NCBI RefSeq assembly: GCF_000223985.1
Contig: NZ_AFWV01000009.1
Coordinates: forward strand, 1 to 64,000
Source: Thiocapsa marina 5811
GTDB taxonomy: Bacteria; Pseudomonadota; Gammaproteobacteria; Chromatiales; Chromatiaceae
DNA length: 64,000 nucleotides
Reading direction: 5' to 3'
The position numbers and the translations under genes are program-made. Below, piece by piece: positions 1-8,506 of the stretch. Position 1 is the stretch's first letter; each line of letters begins with the position of its first letter. The notes beneath the pieces were generated by a model that saw only the letters and a list, made by a program, of their open reading frames with translations, did not search any database and was not told the origin of the DNA.

Positions 1-318
1 GTCAAGGGCCGCCCGGACTTCCCCTCCGATCCCTTCGACGACGTCGAGGCGGCACGACGCTGGATGACGACATTCACCGCCTGGTACAACACCATCCACC
101 TGCACAGCGCGCTGAAGTTCGTCACCCCGGCACAGCGCCATCGCGGCGAGGATGGCGACCTGCTGGCACGGCGCGACGCGCTCTATCGAGCCGCCAGAGA
201 CGACAACCCGACGCGCTGGTCCGGACCCACCCGCAATTGGACGCCACCCGCTTCGGTCTTGCTCAACCCGGGAAAACCCCCTCGTGACCAGGAGAAGGCC
301 GACACGAACATGACATGA
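1..318 (+). CDS. IS3-family transposase, C-terminal part (cut by window edge)
   Basis: The open frame enters from the left edge and ends in TGA. The visible ~105 residues look like the end of an IS3-family integrase-core (rve, DDE) transposase: a W-x-x-x-Y-N-x-x-H-x-H-S-A-L block followed by VTPAQRH and a tail with RNWTPP and VLLNPG, all typical of IS3 OrfB C-termini. The N-terminal catalytic residues lie outside the window. The element has inserted into the ritC recombinase gene on the opposite strand, so it is a late arrival here. Family assignment is by recognised pattern; the IS3 subgroup was not determined. Confidence 0.8.
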   Translation, partial: VKGRPDFPSDPFDDVEAARRWMTTFTAWYNTIHLHSALKFVTPAQRHRGEDGDLLARRDALYRAARDDNPTRWSGPTRNWTPPASVLLNPGKPPRDQEKADTNMT

Positions 319-341
319 AGGATGCGACAACTACCTTGACA
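1..341 (+). mobile_element. Right end of an IS3-type insertion sequence
   Basis: The right terminus is placed at base 341, where the sequence ends ...CTACCTTGACA. It reads TGTCAAGGTAG from the outside, matching the TG...CA ends usual for IS3 elements. The opposite-strand recombinase frame is in register with its family up to the codons for GKGRGK and then runs into this terminus. The left end, and therefore the target duplication, is outside the window. Confidence 0.7.
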
Positions 342-926
342 CTTACCGCGTCCTTTGCCGTGCAAATGCACACAAGCAGACGCCTCCAATACAACATCGG
401 CGACCCGCACGGCGATGATCTCCGAGACGCGCGCCCCGGTGTTGTAGAGCATGGTCAACAACAGGTGGTCGCGCTGCGACGTCCAGGTCGCGCCTGGGTC
501 GCCAATCACCGCGGTCATCTCTTCGCGCGACAGAAACCCCAACATGGGACGCTCGAAGCGCTTCATCGGCACGCCGAGCGCCTGTTCGACGCTCAACAGG
601 GAGGCGACATCACGCCGTCCGGCGAACTTCAGGAACGCGCGCAGGGCGGTCAGGCGTAGATTGCGGCTGCGCACCGAGTTGTTGCGCCGCTGTTCCAGAT
701 CGTCGAGGAATGCCAGGATCAAGTCCGGCTCGAGATCCGTTAGGCGCAGTTCAGTCGGCATCTTGCCCAGGCGTTCGTACGCGAAGTCCAGAAACAGCCG
801 CATCGCATCCCGATAGGACGCGACGGTGTTAGGGCTCATGGCGCGCTGAGCGAGCAGGTAGTCGGTGAAAAACTGCTGGACCAGTGCCGCAAACGAAGGC
901 ATGCGTACTAAAGTGGCTTCAGACAT
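183..926 (-). pseudogene. ritC: RIT tyrosine recombinase C, C-terminus lost to IS insertion
   Basis: This is the third member of a recombinase trio. The start ATG at 926 has a good AGGAGG-type ribosome site and overlaps the end of ritB by 8 bp. The N-terminal SAM-like (core-binding) domain and the first catalytic arginine (NTGARVSEI) are present. After GKGRGK, about base 342, the frame enters the IS terminus and continues to a chance stop at 183. The H-x-x-R box and nucleophilic tyrosine are missing, so the product cannot be an active recombinase. In RIT elements the three recombinases are thought to act together, so this insertion probably inactivated the element (inference). Confidence 0.85.
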
Positions 927-1884
927 GGCTGACCTCCTTGCTTGGCAGCGGTTCGAACCGCTCGGCGGCCAGTGCCAACAGCGCGGGCACCGCGGTGATG
1001 TACCAGTAGGTGTTGGTCACCATCGCATGGCCGACGTAGGTAGACAGGGCCAGCATCTGCTGGTCAACATCGATCCCCTGCGCCTGCCAGAGCAGCATGC
1101 GGCGCACGACGAACGTGTGTCTCAGGTCATGAATGCGCGGTGCGTGATGGGCGCCGCGGTTGACCCACGCCAATCGGTTGCATAAGCCACGGAACACCCG
1201 ATCGACCTGGCGCAGACACAGCACACATCCTTGCCGCGGAGCGCGTGTGCCGACAAAAAACGGCGTCTCGTCGGTACGCGCGACCTGCTGATCGCGCAGC
1301 AGACGGTACGCTCTTAGCACCTCCAGCGTGCTCGGATGCAGTGGTACCTGGCGGGATTTGGCGAACTTGGTCCGGCGGACCGCCAGCAGGCCAGATCGTA
1401 GATCAACATCCGCGTCGAGGAGATGCACCGCCTCGGAGACGCGCAGGCCGGTTGCCGCCAGCAAGCCGAACAGCGTCTCATAGGTGGCGCCGCGCAATGG
1501 CGGGCACAGGCCACGCGCGGCGATCAGCAAGTCGGCGATCTCCTCCTGAGTGTAGATGTGGGGTGCCAAGCGCTGGTCGACGCTGCCGAAGACGCTGTCG
1601 TCCGGCACCTCGGTGCCCGGCTCGAATTGCTGCAGCCAGCGGGCGAAGGGACGCAGGATCTTCAGTCGCCGCGCCCAAGTCAGCGGATTGTCGCTGCCAT
1701 TGTTCGGGCAGCGTGCCCACGCGGCCATGACCTCGACGGTGAGCGGCCCCTGCGTTTCCAGACGATCGATGTCGCGGGCGAAGCTCCCAAGGGCATACCT
1801 CATCGAGCGCGAGGCAAGCCCGAGCCGCCGACGTTCGTCCAGAAATTGCGCAACGTACGTTTGCAGGGCGGTCGCGGTCTTCAT
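919..1884 (-). CDS. ritB: RIT tyrosine recombinase B
   Basis: A tyrosine site-specific recombinase of 321 aa. The ATG at 1884 was chosen because it has an AGGAGG ribosome site and overlaps the ritA stop as ATGA; upstream in-frame codons only read through ritA. The N-terminal core-binding domain runs to about residue 120. The catalytic domain shows ATGLRVSEA (first Arg), HDLRHTF (His-x-x-Arg) and a C-terminal block GHAMVTNTYWY carrying the likely nucleophilic tyrosine. It is translationally coupled to both neighbours. Coupling of three different tyrosine recombinases is the hallmark of RIT (recombinase in trio) elements. The gene itself looks intact. Confidence 0.88.
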   Translation of the reverse strand: MKTATALQTYVAQFLDERRRLGLASRSMRYALGSFARDIDRLETQGPLTVEVMAAWARCPNNGSDNPLTWARRLKILRPFARWLQQFEPGTEVPDDSVFGSVDQRLAPHIYTQEEIADLLIAARGLCPPLRGATYETLFGLLAATGLRVSEAVHLLDADVDLRSGLLAVRRTKFAKSRQVPLHPSTLEVLRAYRLLRDQQVARTDETPFFVGTRAPRQGCVLCLRQVDRVFRGLCNRLAWVNRGAHHAPRIHDLRHTFVVRRMLLWQAQGIDVDQQMLALSTYVGHAMVTNTYWYITAVPALLALAAERFEPLPSKEVSHV

Positions 1885-3134
1885 GCCGCACCTCCTGGCC
1901 ATGGCAAAGCGACCGCGGTCAGATTCCGACTGTCGAGCTTGGCGTAGATCAGCGTGGTGTTGAGCGAACGATGACGTAGGACATCGGCTACCTCCTTGAG
2001 CGAGCTGCCGCTGGCCAGCAGGCGACTGGCCATGGTGTGGCGCAGCAGGTGCGAGCGGGTATAGGGCAAACCGGCACGGGCGTAGGCTTGGCGGATGGTT
2101 TTGCGCACGCAGTCGGCGCCAAGCGGACGGTCGCAAGGCGCGATGCGGCGAACGAAGACCGCCCGACTGGCGCTCGGCGGGCGTTCGTGCAGGAGATAGT
2201 CGGCGATGGCCTGTCCCGTGGTCGGCGGTAACGGCAAGGTGTCTTCGCGGCGACTCTTGGTCCTGCGCAAGGTGAGCGTACCGGCCTGCCAGTCGATATC
2301 ATCGAGGCCAATCGTGGCGACCTCCCCGCTGCGCATGCCCAGATCCAGGGCACAGCGCACCATGGCATCGGCGCGCCGCGCCGACGGCCCCTCCCAACCG
2401 AGCGAATCCACCAGGCGCCGGACTTCGGCATCGCTCAGGCCCTTCGGCAACGAGGCCAACTGCCAGTTGGCCGGATAGGGGAGCACTCCGATCAGTGCGT
2501 GCACCCGATCGCCACAAGTGGCACGGAAACGACAGTAGCCGCGCAACGCGGAAATCAGCGTGGCGGCGCTCCCCGGCGTGCTGTAGAGCTCGCTCTGGCT
2601 GGCGACGAATCGACGCACGCGCTCGGGCGTGATGGCGTCGAAGTCGATTGCCCCATCGCCGAATTGCTCGACGAGCAGACGACGGACCGTGCGCAGGTAC
2701 AGGGTGCGCGTTGTTGGAGCGAGTCCCTGCGCATGATGCATGCGTTCGTCGAAGCGATGCAGTTCCTCGTCCACAGGCGTGGTCGGCACGATCCGCTCGG
2801 GGATCGCTTCCTCGGCGCGCAGAACGACGAAGAGATGCCCAAGCGCGGCGCTAAGGTCCTCGCGCGTGCGAACGACCGGTGCGGCGCAATCGCACTGCGG
2901 CAGATGGTCGTCGAGAAACTCCGCGATCCGGTCTTCATCAAGGGACTCGACCTGGAGTGGGCGCCGGTGCATCCAGCGCCCGAAGTGGGCCAGGCATCCG
3001 AAATAGGTTGTCGTGGTTTGAGGTGCGTAGTCGCGCTCGTCGAGGTAGCGTGCGAAGGCGTCCACGTAAGGTGCCAGCGGGCTACGACGCAGCCGGCGGA
3101 TTGATCGCTCGGGAAGTTGGCCTACAGTGCTCAT
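1881..3134 (-). CDS. ritA: RIT tyrosine recombinase A
   Basis: A 417-aa tyrosine recombinase and the first gene of the trio, with an AGGAG ribosome site before the ATG at 3134. It has an N-terminal SAM-like core-binding domain and a C-terminal catalytic domain with LGMRSGEVA (Arg I), SHLLRHTMASRLL (His-x-x-Arg II) and RHRSLNTTLIYAK, which holds the catalytic Tyr. Its TGA overlaps the ritB ATG. Upstream lie inverted and direct copies of CTTTACAT that may be the element end or a recombinase binding site. All active-site residues appear present. Confidence 0.88.
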   Translation of the reverse strand: MSTVGQLPERSIRRLRRSPLAPYVDAFARYLDERDYAPQTTTTYFGCLAHFGRWMHRRPLQVESLDEDRIAEFLDDHLPQCDCAAPVVRTREDLSAALGHLFVVLRAEEAIPERIVPTTPVDEELHRFDERMHHAQGLAPTTRTLYLRTVRRLLVEQFGDGAIDFDAITPERVRRFVASQSELYSTPGSAATLISALRGYCRFRATCGDRVHALIGVLPYPANWQLASLPKGLSDAEVRRLVDSLGWEGPSARRADAMVRCALDLGMRSGEVATIGLDDIDWQAGTLTLRRTKSRREDTLPLPPTTGQAIADYLLHERPPSASRAVFVRRIAPCDRPLGADCVRKTIRQAYARAGLPYTRSHLLRHTMASRLLASGSSLKEVADVLRHRSLNTTLIYAKLDSRNLTAVALPWPGGAA

Positions 3135-3177
3135 CGCGGTCTCCTGAAGTGGCTGGGCCTTTCAGTAAACCGCAAAA

Positions 3178-3281
3178 AATATGTAAAGTTTGCTCGCCGC
3201 TCATTCCAGGCACGACCCGCATACACAGCGACTTGCGAGGACGCCCGTGCCACGCTTTACATAGTTGGCAACTTTACATAG
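3178..3281. repeat. CTTTACAT repeats upstream of the recombinase trio
   Basis: ATGTAAAG at 3181-3188 faces two direct copies of CTTTACAT at 3255-3262 and 3272-3279, which are 17 bp apart. The longer match CAAACTTTACATA (reverse of 3180-3192) versus GCAACTTTACATA (3268-3280) is 12 of 13. The arrangement suits terminal repeats or binding sites of the RIT recombinases, 40-150 bp upstream of ritA. The sequence from 3282 to 3778 shows no gene I can support. Confidence 0.55.
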
Positions 3282-3778
3282 GGGTCGTGACTAGACACTC
3301 GTTGAAGCGCGATCGACTTTCCGCTAACAGGATCGAAGAGTCGCCTCCTTTCGGGCGCTGGGTGACCGGTCATGGCCAGTTTCTGCCGTTAGGGTCGCCT
3401 GAACCGACCCAAGATCAGCGGGACCCCGGGTTGCCGCAAAAGTGGTGGACGAATCCGGTAGAGTCAGGGCGGATTACTCTGAGGAATTCTCGTGGAATAA
3501 AGTCATCGACAACCACAGGTCGTCGGGATTCCTGCTCGTGGGCAGCCGGCTTGCTCGCACAGGCAACGGGGTGCGCATCGGCGCCGATTTTCTTGCCATC
3601 CATGGACCTCCAGGCCCGACCAGATAATGGAAGAGGCCGCAACCTATTGCTTTAAATAACTTCTTTTCATTCCGTGTCGCCATTATCCAGCGGCAACGAT
3701 AATGGAGTACTCGCGCAGGCGCTGCTGCCCGGGAAGGCTTTCCGGTACGCCGCGGGACGCTTGCCGCGAGAGTTGCCC

Positions 3779-3892
3779 CTATCGCAACTCATCCAATTTT
3801 TCGCGGACCGTGGCGAAGACCCGCGCCAACGCTTCGAGCTTGGCCAACTCGTCTTCGATGTCGGCGCGCAGCAGTGCGATGTTAGGCGGCAT
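3779..3892 (-). pseudogene. Truncated HEPN (HepT-like) toxin fragment
   Basis: A 37-aa frame, ATG at 3892 to TAG at 3779, overlaps the end of the nucleotidyltransferase gene by 11 bp. Its sequence (ALLRADIEDELAKLEALA) resembles the first helix of HepT-like HEPN ribonucleases, which are normally over 100 aa. The catalytic R-x4-6-H motif that would lie further on is absent, and no continuation was seen in other frames downstream. Gene order (MNT then HEPN, overlapping) is that of HepT/MntA toxin-antitoxin loci. It is probably a decayed toxin. Confidence 0.5.
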
Positions 3893-4289
3893 AGATCACC
3901 TTGCCCCGCGCAATGGCCTTGGAGACAAAACGAGCGTCATCGGACTCGGTGTGGAGATCGATCGGGCGCCCGAAGGTCTCTTCCAGATCGCGCCGCAACG
4001 CCCAGTAGTCGGCAGGGTCCGTTCCAAACACGATCAAATCGATGTCCGAGCGCGCGTGAGCCCGACCTTCGACCAATGAACCGAACGCGGTGGCTCGAGT
4101 TGCGTGGTAGCGGCGAAACACGGCTGCACCCTCGCGTTCGACCTGCTCCAGCAATCGTGCCGACAGACTTGCGGACGCATTGCGCTGCGCGTCCCAACGC
4201 GCTTTGAGTGCGCTGTAGTCGAAGCGGCGCGGGGTAACTGTTTGTCCTCGTGAGGCGCGATCCGATGCTGGCGGGTGCGGGTGTGTCAT
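3882..4289 (-). CDS. MNT-type nucleotidyltransferase (MntA-like antitoxin)
   Basis: A 135-aa protein from the ATG at 4289; a TTG at 4301 in the same frame is an alternative start. The minimal nucleotidyltransferase signature is clear: FGSLVEG followed by HARSDIDLIVFG, giving the G-S-x(10)-D-x-D metal-binding pattern. Such proteins adenylylate and neutralise HEPN ribonuclease toxins (established for MntA/HepT). Here the adjoining HEPN gene is only a 37-codon stub, so the antitoxin enzyme is an orphan. Confidence 0.75.
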   Translation of the reverse strand: MTHPHPPASDRASRGQTVTPRRFDYSALKARWDAQRNASASLSARLLEQVEREGAAVFRRYHATRATAFGSLVEGRAHARSDIDLIVFGTDPADYWALRRDLEETFGRPIDLHTESDDARFVSKAIARGKVIYAA

Positions 4290-4511
4290 GTGCCGTGACA
4301 ATGGGTTGGGTTGAGCGACGATTCCAATGGAAGCAATGCCGGATCAAACCGGACACCGGCAGCTTAGCAGTTGCGACGTCGCCTGGCCCGGCTCCTTCCC
4401 GCGCCCCGTCTACCGGAAACGCGGATTTCGTCCAGCCCCCGCGCCTACGGGAAGATTGAGTTCGCGCCGCGCCGACCTCGCGTCGGCGCTGTGGTCACGC
4501 GCCCGATCGAG

Positions 4512-5681
4512 TCAATTGCAGAGCCTTGCCGGATGATCTGACGGAGCGAGCGATCGAGACGTCTCTTTCCTCGTCGCGAGCCTCCGGAGGCGCCCGAGCC
4601 AGCGCCAAGGCACCCAGACGAAGGCACCGAGCGCGACCAAGAGGTACAACACCCAATCGGGCACATTGACGAACAGACGCGCAAAGACGTGAATGACGTC
4701 GCCTTTGTAGACCATCTTGCTGCCGCGGGCGGTGAATTTCGCAAACCTCAGTGCACCGACCTTGTCGAGGGCCTGCAGGCCGCCTTTGCCGTAGGTCGCC
4801 GCAACCTTGATGCTGTCGACACCCAGATCACCCGCGCGCTGCGCGGTTCGCACGAAGCTGTTGCCGCCGATCCGGTAGAGGGTCGCGGTTTGATCGCCGA
4901 AGGTATCGGCCAGCTTGGCCATGCGGCGCAGCGAGGCGGCGTCCGTGGTCTTGCTCAACAGGGTCAGGCCACCACGGGTCTTGGCAAGCCGATAGACGTC
5001 GGCGAAGAGATCCGTGACCGCGTCGAGCTTTTTGGTCTGCTTGACCGTCTTGGCGCCTTTGATCAAAGCCTTGCCGAGCCAGGGCGGGAGCTTGCCGAGC
5101 TTGCGGGCAGTCTTGAGGATGATGACGCCGCCCTTGGCCGTGGTGCTCGCCGCGACGGTCGGGGCCGCCGCCCCGGCAGTGCCGACGGTCGCCGCGCCGC
5201 TCGCGAGCTGCGCCGCGGTGGCGACCAGGCCGATAGACGCGAGCGCGGTGACGACCTCGTCGACGTCTTCCCCCTGAGCGAAGTTGGTCGCCTGGTTTGC
5301 GAGATCGCGGATGTCGCCGATAACGAAGAGATCCGTAATGACACTCGCCGCTTGACCGACCGTCTCGTCGCTGGTGCCGTTGAGAAGGCCCTCGGACAAC
5401 TTGCCGGCCTGATAGCTCAGGCTACTGCGCACGGCCTCGATCTCGGCGTGCAATGCCCGAGCGGCCGGATCCTGATCGACGTAGTCGTAGGCCATGAAGA
5501 AATCGAGATAGTCGGCCGCGTCCGCATAGCGCTCCTCGGCCACCATCGTCCGCGTCTCGGGCACGGGATCGATGCGGCTCAAGGCCAGGACGCTCAGTTG
5601 CGCTTGTTGCCAAAGCACGCCTGCCGCGATGGCGGCCAGGAGCAACAGGGTCAATTTTATGGGCAGCTTGAAGAGGATCAT
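4512..5681 (-). CDS. Membrane-anchored protein of unknown function
   Basis: A 389-aa protein. An N-terminal hydrophobic segment (about residues 6-25) follows a short basic leader and acts as a signal anchor. A central Ala/Gly-rich region (about 150-190) could insert in or lie along the membrane. It is followed by a Lys/Arg-rich stretch (KTARKLGKLPPWLGKALIKG) and a second clear transmembrane segment near the C-terminus (about 345-365), with a basic cytoplasmic tail. I recognise no catalytic motif. It stands alone between the MNT gene and a pseudogene fragment. Codon use matches neighbouring chromosomal genes. Function unknown. Confidence 0.6.
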   Translation of the reverse strand: MILFKLPIKLTLLLLAAIAAGVLWQQAQLSVLALSRIDPVPETRTMVAEERYADAADYLDFFMAYDYVDQDPAARALHAEIEAVRSSLSYQAGKLSEGLLNGTSDETVGQAASVITDLFVIGDIRDLANQATNFAQGEDVDEVVTALASIGLVATAAQLASGAATVGTAGAAAPTVAASTTAKGGVIILKTARKLGKLPPWLGKALIKGAKTVKQTKKLDAVTDLFADVYRLAKTRGGLTLLSKTTDAASLRRMAKLADTFGDQTATLYRIGGNSFVRTAQRAGDLGVDSIKVAATYGKGGLQALDKVGALRFAKFTARGSKMVYKGDVIHVFARLFVNVPDWVLYLLVALGAFVWVPWRWLGRLRRLATRKETSRSLAPSDHPARLCN

Positions 5682-5914
5682 GGGTGTCGTCCTTGGATGA
5701 TCGAAAGGGCGCGCACAGGGTCGGCGCGCCGCGTGAAAATATCCTTCATTCGATCGATGAATATCGTGTACTGGTGCTCGTTTCGTAACCTACCGGCAAG
5801 CCGCGCAAAGGGGACGAGCAACAGGCGCGAGCCGCGTTTCGGTCCGACGGGTTCGCCGCGCGCTCGCCGAGGACTACAATCTCACCGTGCCATCTCGCCG
5901 TTCAGACCCATTCC

Positions 5915-6130
5915 ATGACCCGGAAGATCCTGCCCATCGGTATCCAGACCTTTCTCTTCGAGCTCGAGGTGCTCGAGATCGAGCCCGAGGGCCGGGCCTT
6001 GCAGAAGATCAAGGACCGCGGCTACGCGAACAAATACCGCGCCGACGGCCGACCCCTTCATCTGATCGGCGTAGAGTTCAGTCGCGGGCGGCGACAGGTG
6101 CTCGGCTTCGCGGTCGAGAGCGGGGATTGA
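5915..6130 (+). pseudogene. C-terminal fragment of an AAA-ATPase-like/PD-(D/E)XK (DUF1703) protein
   Basis: The 71-aa frame contains EGRALQKIKDRGYANKYR followed by RPLHLIGVEFS and a VLGFAVES end. This block closes the nuclease-fold (DUF1703) domain of the AAA-ATPase-like proteins that are abundant in large-genome bacteria. The full proteins are about 500-600 aa; the P-loop and the catalytic Asp/Glu/Lys core are not present upstream. I read it as a leftover 3' end. It ends 7 bp before the IclR gene and could be transcribed with it. Confidence 0.6.
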
Positions 6131-6137
6131 CCCGACC

Positions 6138-6935
6138 ATGACCGATCACTCCAAACCCGATCAGATCCAAGCCCACATCCAGGTCATCGACCGCGCCGCC
6201 GCGCTGCTCGACGCCATCGCCCGTTATTCCGATCCCGTGAGTCTGAAGATCCTGGCCGCCGAGACGGGTCTGCATGCCTCGACCGCGCATCGTATCCTCG
6301 CCTCGCTGATCCAGAACCGGTTCGTCGAGAAGGACGCGGTCGGACGCTACCGACTCGGACTGCGGTTGCTGCAGCTGGGTGTAAGACTGCACGCCAACGT
6401 CGATGTCCGGGCCATCGCGCGACCCGTGATGGAGGCGCTGCGCGACCGGCTTGGGGAGACCGTGAACTTGACCATCCGCGAGGGCGACGCGGTAGTCTAC
6501 ATCGAGAAGGCGACGCCGAACCGAATGATCCACGTGCAGCAGCTGGTCGGCTCCCGTGCCCCTCTGCACGTCACCGCGGTCGGCAAGCTGATGCTGGGTG
6601 CCGCCGGCGAGGAGGCGATCCGCGCCTATGCCGCACGCACCAATCTGCCCGCCTACACCCGCAACACGGTCAGCACCCTCCCCCGCCTGCTCGCCGAATG
6701 CCGAGACGCCCTGGCGCAGGGATATGCGTTGGACAACGAGGAGGCCGAGCTCGATGTCGGCTGTATCGGCGTGCTGCTCTTCGACAGCACGGGCAACGTG
6801 AGCGCCGGGCTGTCGGTCTCCGCCCCGATCGAGCGCCGCCGGCTCGAGTGGACCGCGGACCTCATCGAGGCCGCGGAACGGATCTCGGCGCAGCTCGGAC
6901 ATCAGCCGCTGCACCCGCAAACCCACCCGGCCTGA
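6138..6935 (+). CDS. IclR-family transcriptional regulator
   Basis: A 265-aa DNA-binding regulator. The N-terminal winged helix-turn-helix is at about residues 14-72 (VIDRAAALLDAIAR, then HASTAHRILASL as recognition helix). The C-terminal effector-binding domain (about 85-250) has the family's hallmark stretches: LRDRLGETVNLTIREGDAVV, HVTAVGKLML, a Y-A-L-D-N-E-E block, CIGVLLFDS and SAGLSVSAP. IclR proteins usually control a nearby catabolic operon in response to a small acid; no obvious target adjoins it, and the next genes are the MoxR/Bat operon 600 bp downstream. The start at 6138 fits the family N-terminus. Confidence 0.9.
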   Translation: MTDHSKPDQIQAHIQVIDRAAALLDAIARYSDPVSLKILAAETGLHASTAHRILASLIQNRFVEKDAVGRYRLGLRLLQLGVRLHANVDVRAIARPVMEALRDRLGETVNLTIREGDAVVYIEKATPNRMIHVQQLVGSRAPLHVTAVGKLMLGAAGEEAIRAYAARTNLPAYTRNTVSTLPRLLAECRDALAQGYALDNEEAELDVGCIGVLLFDSTGNVSAGLSVSAPIERRRLEWTADLIEAAERISAQLGHQPLHPQTHPA

Positions 6936-7533
6936 CCGGTCCGCCCATCCAGTCATCGCGCTTTTCGCAACTTAGCCGCAACACCTCTGCCCCGCACTCG
7001 CAACTGCACGGCAACACATCTGCATCAGTAGGCATTTCGGAGATGCCAACAGAACCTGTGGATAAGGATGTGGAGAAAGTCTGATCAACGTGCCTGAAGG
7101 CTTACGGTTGCTCGACCGAAAACAGATCGGTCAGATCTTGATCGCTTGAAATCGACACTTTTAAAACAGACGCTTGACGTTTCGTGGACGATCGGAGCAC
7201 ACCCTTTAAGAACATCAATGGCTCGGCGAAATCAGGCTTCGGATCCATGTGTACAACCGCTTTGTCAAGACTTGCGCAAGGTCTGTTCACCGCCGAGTCG
7301 ATGGACGGGGCTCGCCACCCGATGCGCATGCGTCAGCCCGCGCCGATGTCGCAGGCAGCGAATGAAAACATCTGAATATACTGATAAATCGAGCAAGCCC
7401 GCCGATCCGGACGAGGCTTGCACTTGCCCGGGAAAAGGCACAGCATTAGGCGGTCGGACGCGACCGGTCGGAAGAATCGGCGATCCACGCCCCCCCTGAA
7501 GCAGTCAGCCACCCGGACAAGACGTAACAGAGC
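6936..7533. other. Gene-free interval before the MoxR/Bat operon
   Basis: About 600 bp with no convincing gene. Short open frames on both strands lack family resemblance and ribosome sites. It contains a single perfect DnaA-box consensus (TGTGGATAA, 7057-7065), without the clustering expected of an origin. The promoter of the downstream operon must lie here but could not be located confidently. Confidence 0.4.
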
Positions 7534-8490
7534 ATGACGCCAAGCGATCTCAAGCCCGTTCGCGACCACATCGCCTCCCGCATCATCGGACAAGCATCCT
7601 TCATCGACAGCATGCTGATTTGCCTGCTGAGCGACGGGCATCTCTTGGTCGAGGGCATGCCGGGTCTAGCCAAGACCACCGCTGTGAAGGCCCTCGCCGA
7701 TGCGCTGGAGGGCGACTTCCACCGCATCCAGTTCACGCCGGATCTGCTGCCGTCGGATCTGATCGGCACCGACATCTATCGGCACGAAAAAGGCGAGTTC
7801 GAGTTTCGCCCCGGCCCGCTCTTTCACAACATCCTGCTCGCCGACGAGGTCAACCGCGCGCCGGCCAAGGTCCAATCGGCCTTGCTGGAGTCGATGGCCG
7901 AGCACCAGATCACGGTCGGGCTGAAAACCTATCCGCTGCCCAAGCTGTTCATGGTGCTGGCGACCCAAAACCCGGTGGAGCAGGAAGGGACCTATCACCT
8001 GCCCGAGGCACAGCTCGACCGCTTCCTGATGCAGGCGGTCGTGACCTATCCCACCCGCGACGAGGAGCTGATGATCCTCGAGCTCGATGCCCGCCAGCAG
8101 AAGGAGCCCGAAATCGCGCCGGTGGAGCGCCTGAGTCAAGCCGATCTCTTCGCCATGCGTCGCGACGTCGCCGGGCTCTACCTGGATCCGAAGCTGCACA
8201 GCTATATCGTCGACCTGGTGCAGGCGACCCGCCAGCCCAAGCTCTATGATGACGATCTGGGGCGCTGGTGCCGGTTCGGCGCATCTCCGCGTGCCAGTAT
8301 CGCGGTCGCCCGCTGCGCCCGCGCCCGCGCCTGGCTCGACGGCGACGACTTCGTTGCACCTCATCACATTCAGGCCGTCGTCCCCGAGATCCTGCGCCAT
8401 CGTCTGCTGCTGACCTTCGAGGCCGAGGCCGAGGGGGTGACCACGGATGTCTTCGTGAATCGACTCCTCACCCTGGTGGCCATCCCCTGA
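7534..8490 (+). CDS. moxR: MoxR-type AAA+ ATPase
   Basis: A 318-aa AAA+ chaperone ATPase. Walker A is EGMPGLAKTT (about residues 45-54), Walker B is ILLADEVNRAP (about 107-117), and sensor/arginine motifs follow (ATQNPVEQEGTYHLPEAQLDRF). MoxR proteins of this group work with von Willebrand A-domain proteins encoded beside them to assemble or activate envelope or metal-cofactor enzymes. It is first in a seven-gene plus-strand run with 16-bp or overlapping junctions, so one transcription unit is likely. The length is normal and all ATPase motifs are intact. Confidence 0.93.
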   Translation: MTPSDLKPVRDHIASRIIGQASFIDSMLICLLSDGHLLVEGMPGLAKTTAVKALADALEGDFHRIQFTPDLLPSDLIGTDIYRHEKGEFEFRPGPLFHNILLADEVNRAPAKVQSALLESMAEHQITVGLKTYPLPKLFMVLATQNPVEQEGTYHLPEAQLDRFLMQAVVTYPTRDEELMILELDARQQKEPEIAPVERLSQADLFAMRRDVAGLYLDPKLHSYIVDLVQATRQPKLYDDDLGRWCRFGASPRASIAVARCARARAWLDGDDFVAPHHIQAVVPEILRHRLLLTFEAEAEGVTTDVFVNRLLTLVAIP

Positions 8491-8506
8491 GATCGGCCGC
8501 GGCACG

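Larger units (their letters stand above)
342..3281 (-). mobile_element. RIT element (recombinase-in-trio), truncated by an IS
   Basis: Three overlapping tyrosine recombinase genes (ritA, ritB, ritC) transcribed leftward make up a RIT element. The right boundary is drawn at the outermost CTTTACAT repeat; the left boundary is missing because the IS has replaced the end of ritC. No cargo gene is seen between the recombinases and the repeats. Confidence 0.7.

Noticed and set aside
3415-3683. Overlapping frames on both strands in 3.4-3.7 kb
   Set aside because: None has a ribosome site or resemblance; treated as non-coding flank of the RIT element.
7057-7065. Perfect DnaA-box consensus TGTGGATAA
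   Set aside because: A single box without neighbours, AT-rich unwinding region or dnaA/gidA context; expected by chance at this frequency.
7102-7329. Minus-strand open frame of 75 codons before the MoxR operon
   Set aside because: No ribosome site or family resemblance, and composition is unlike neighbouring coding DNA.
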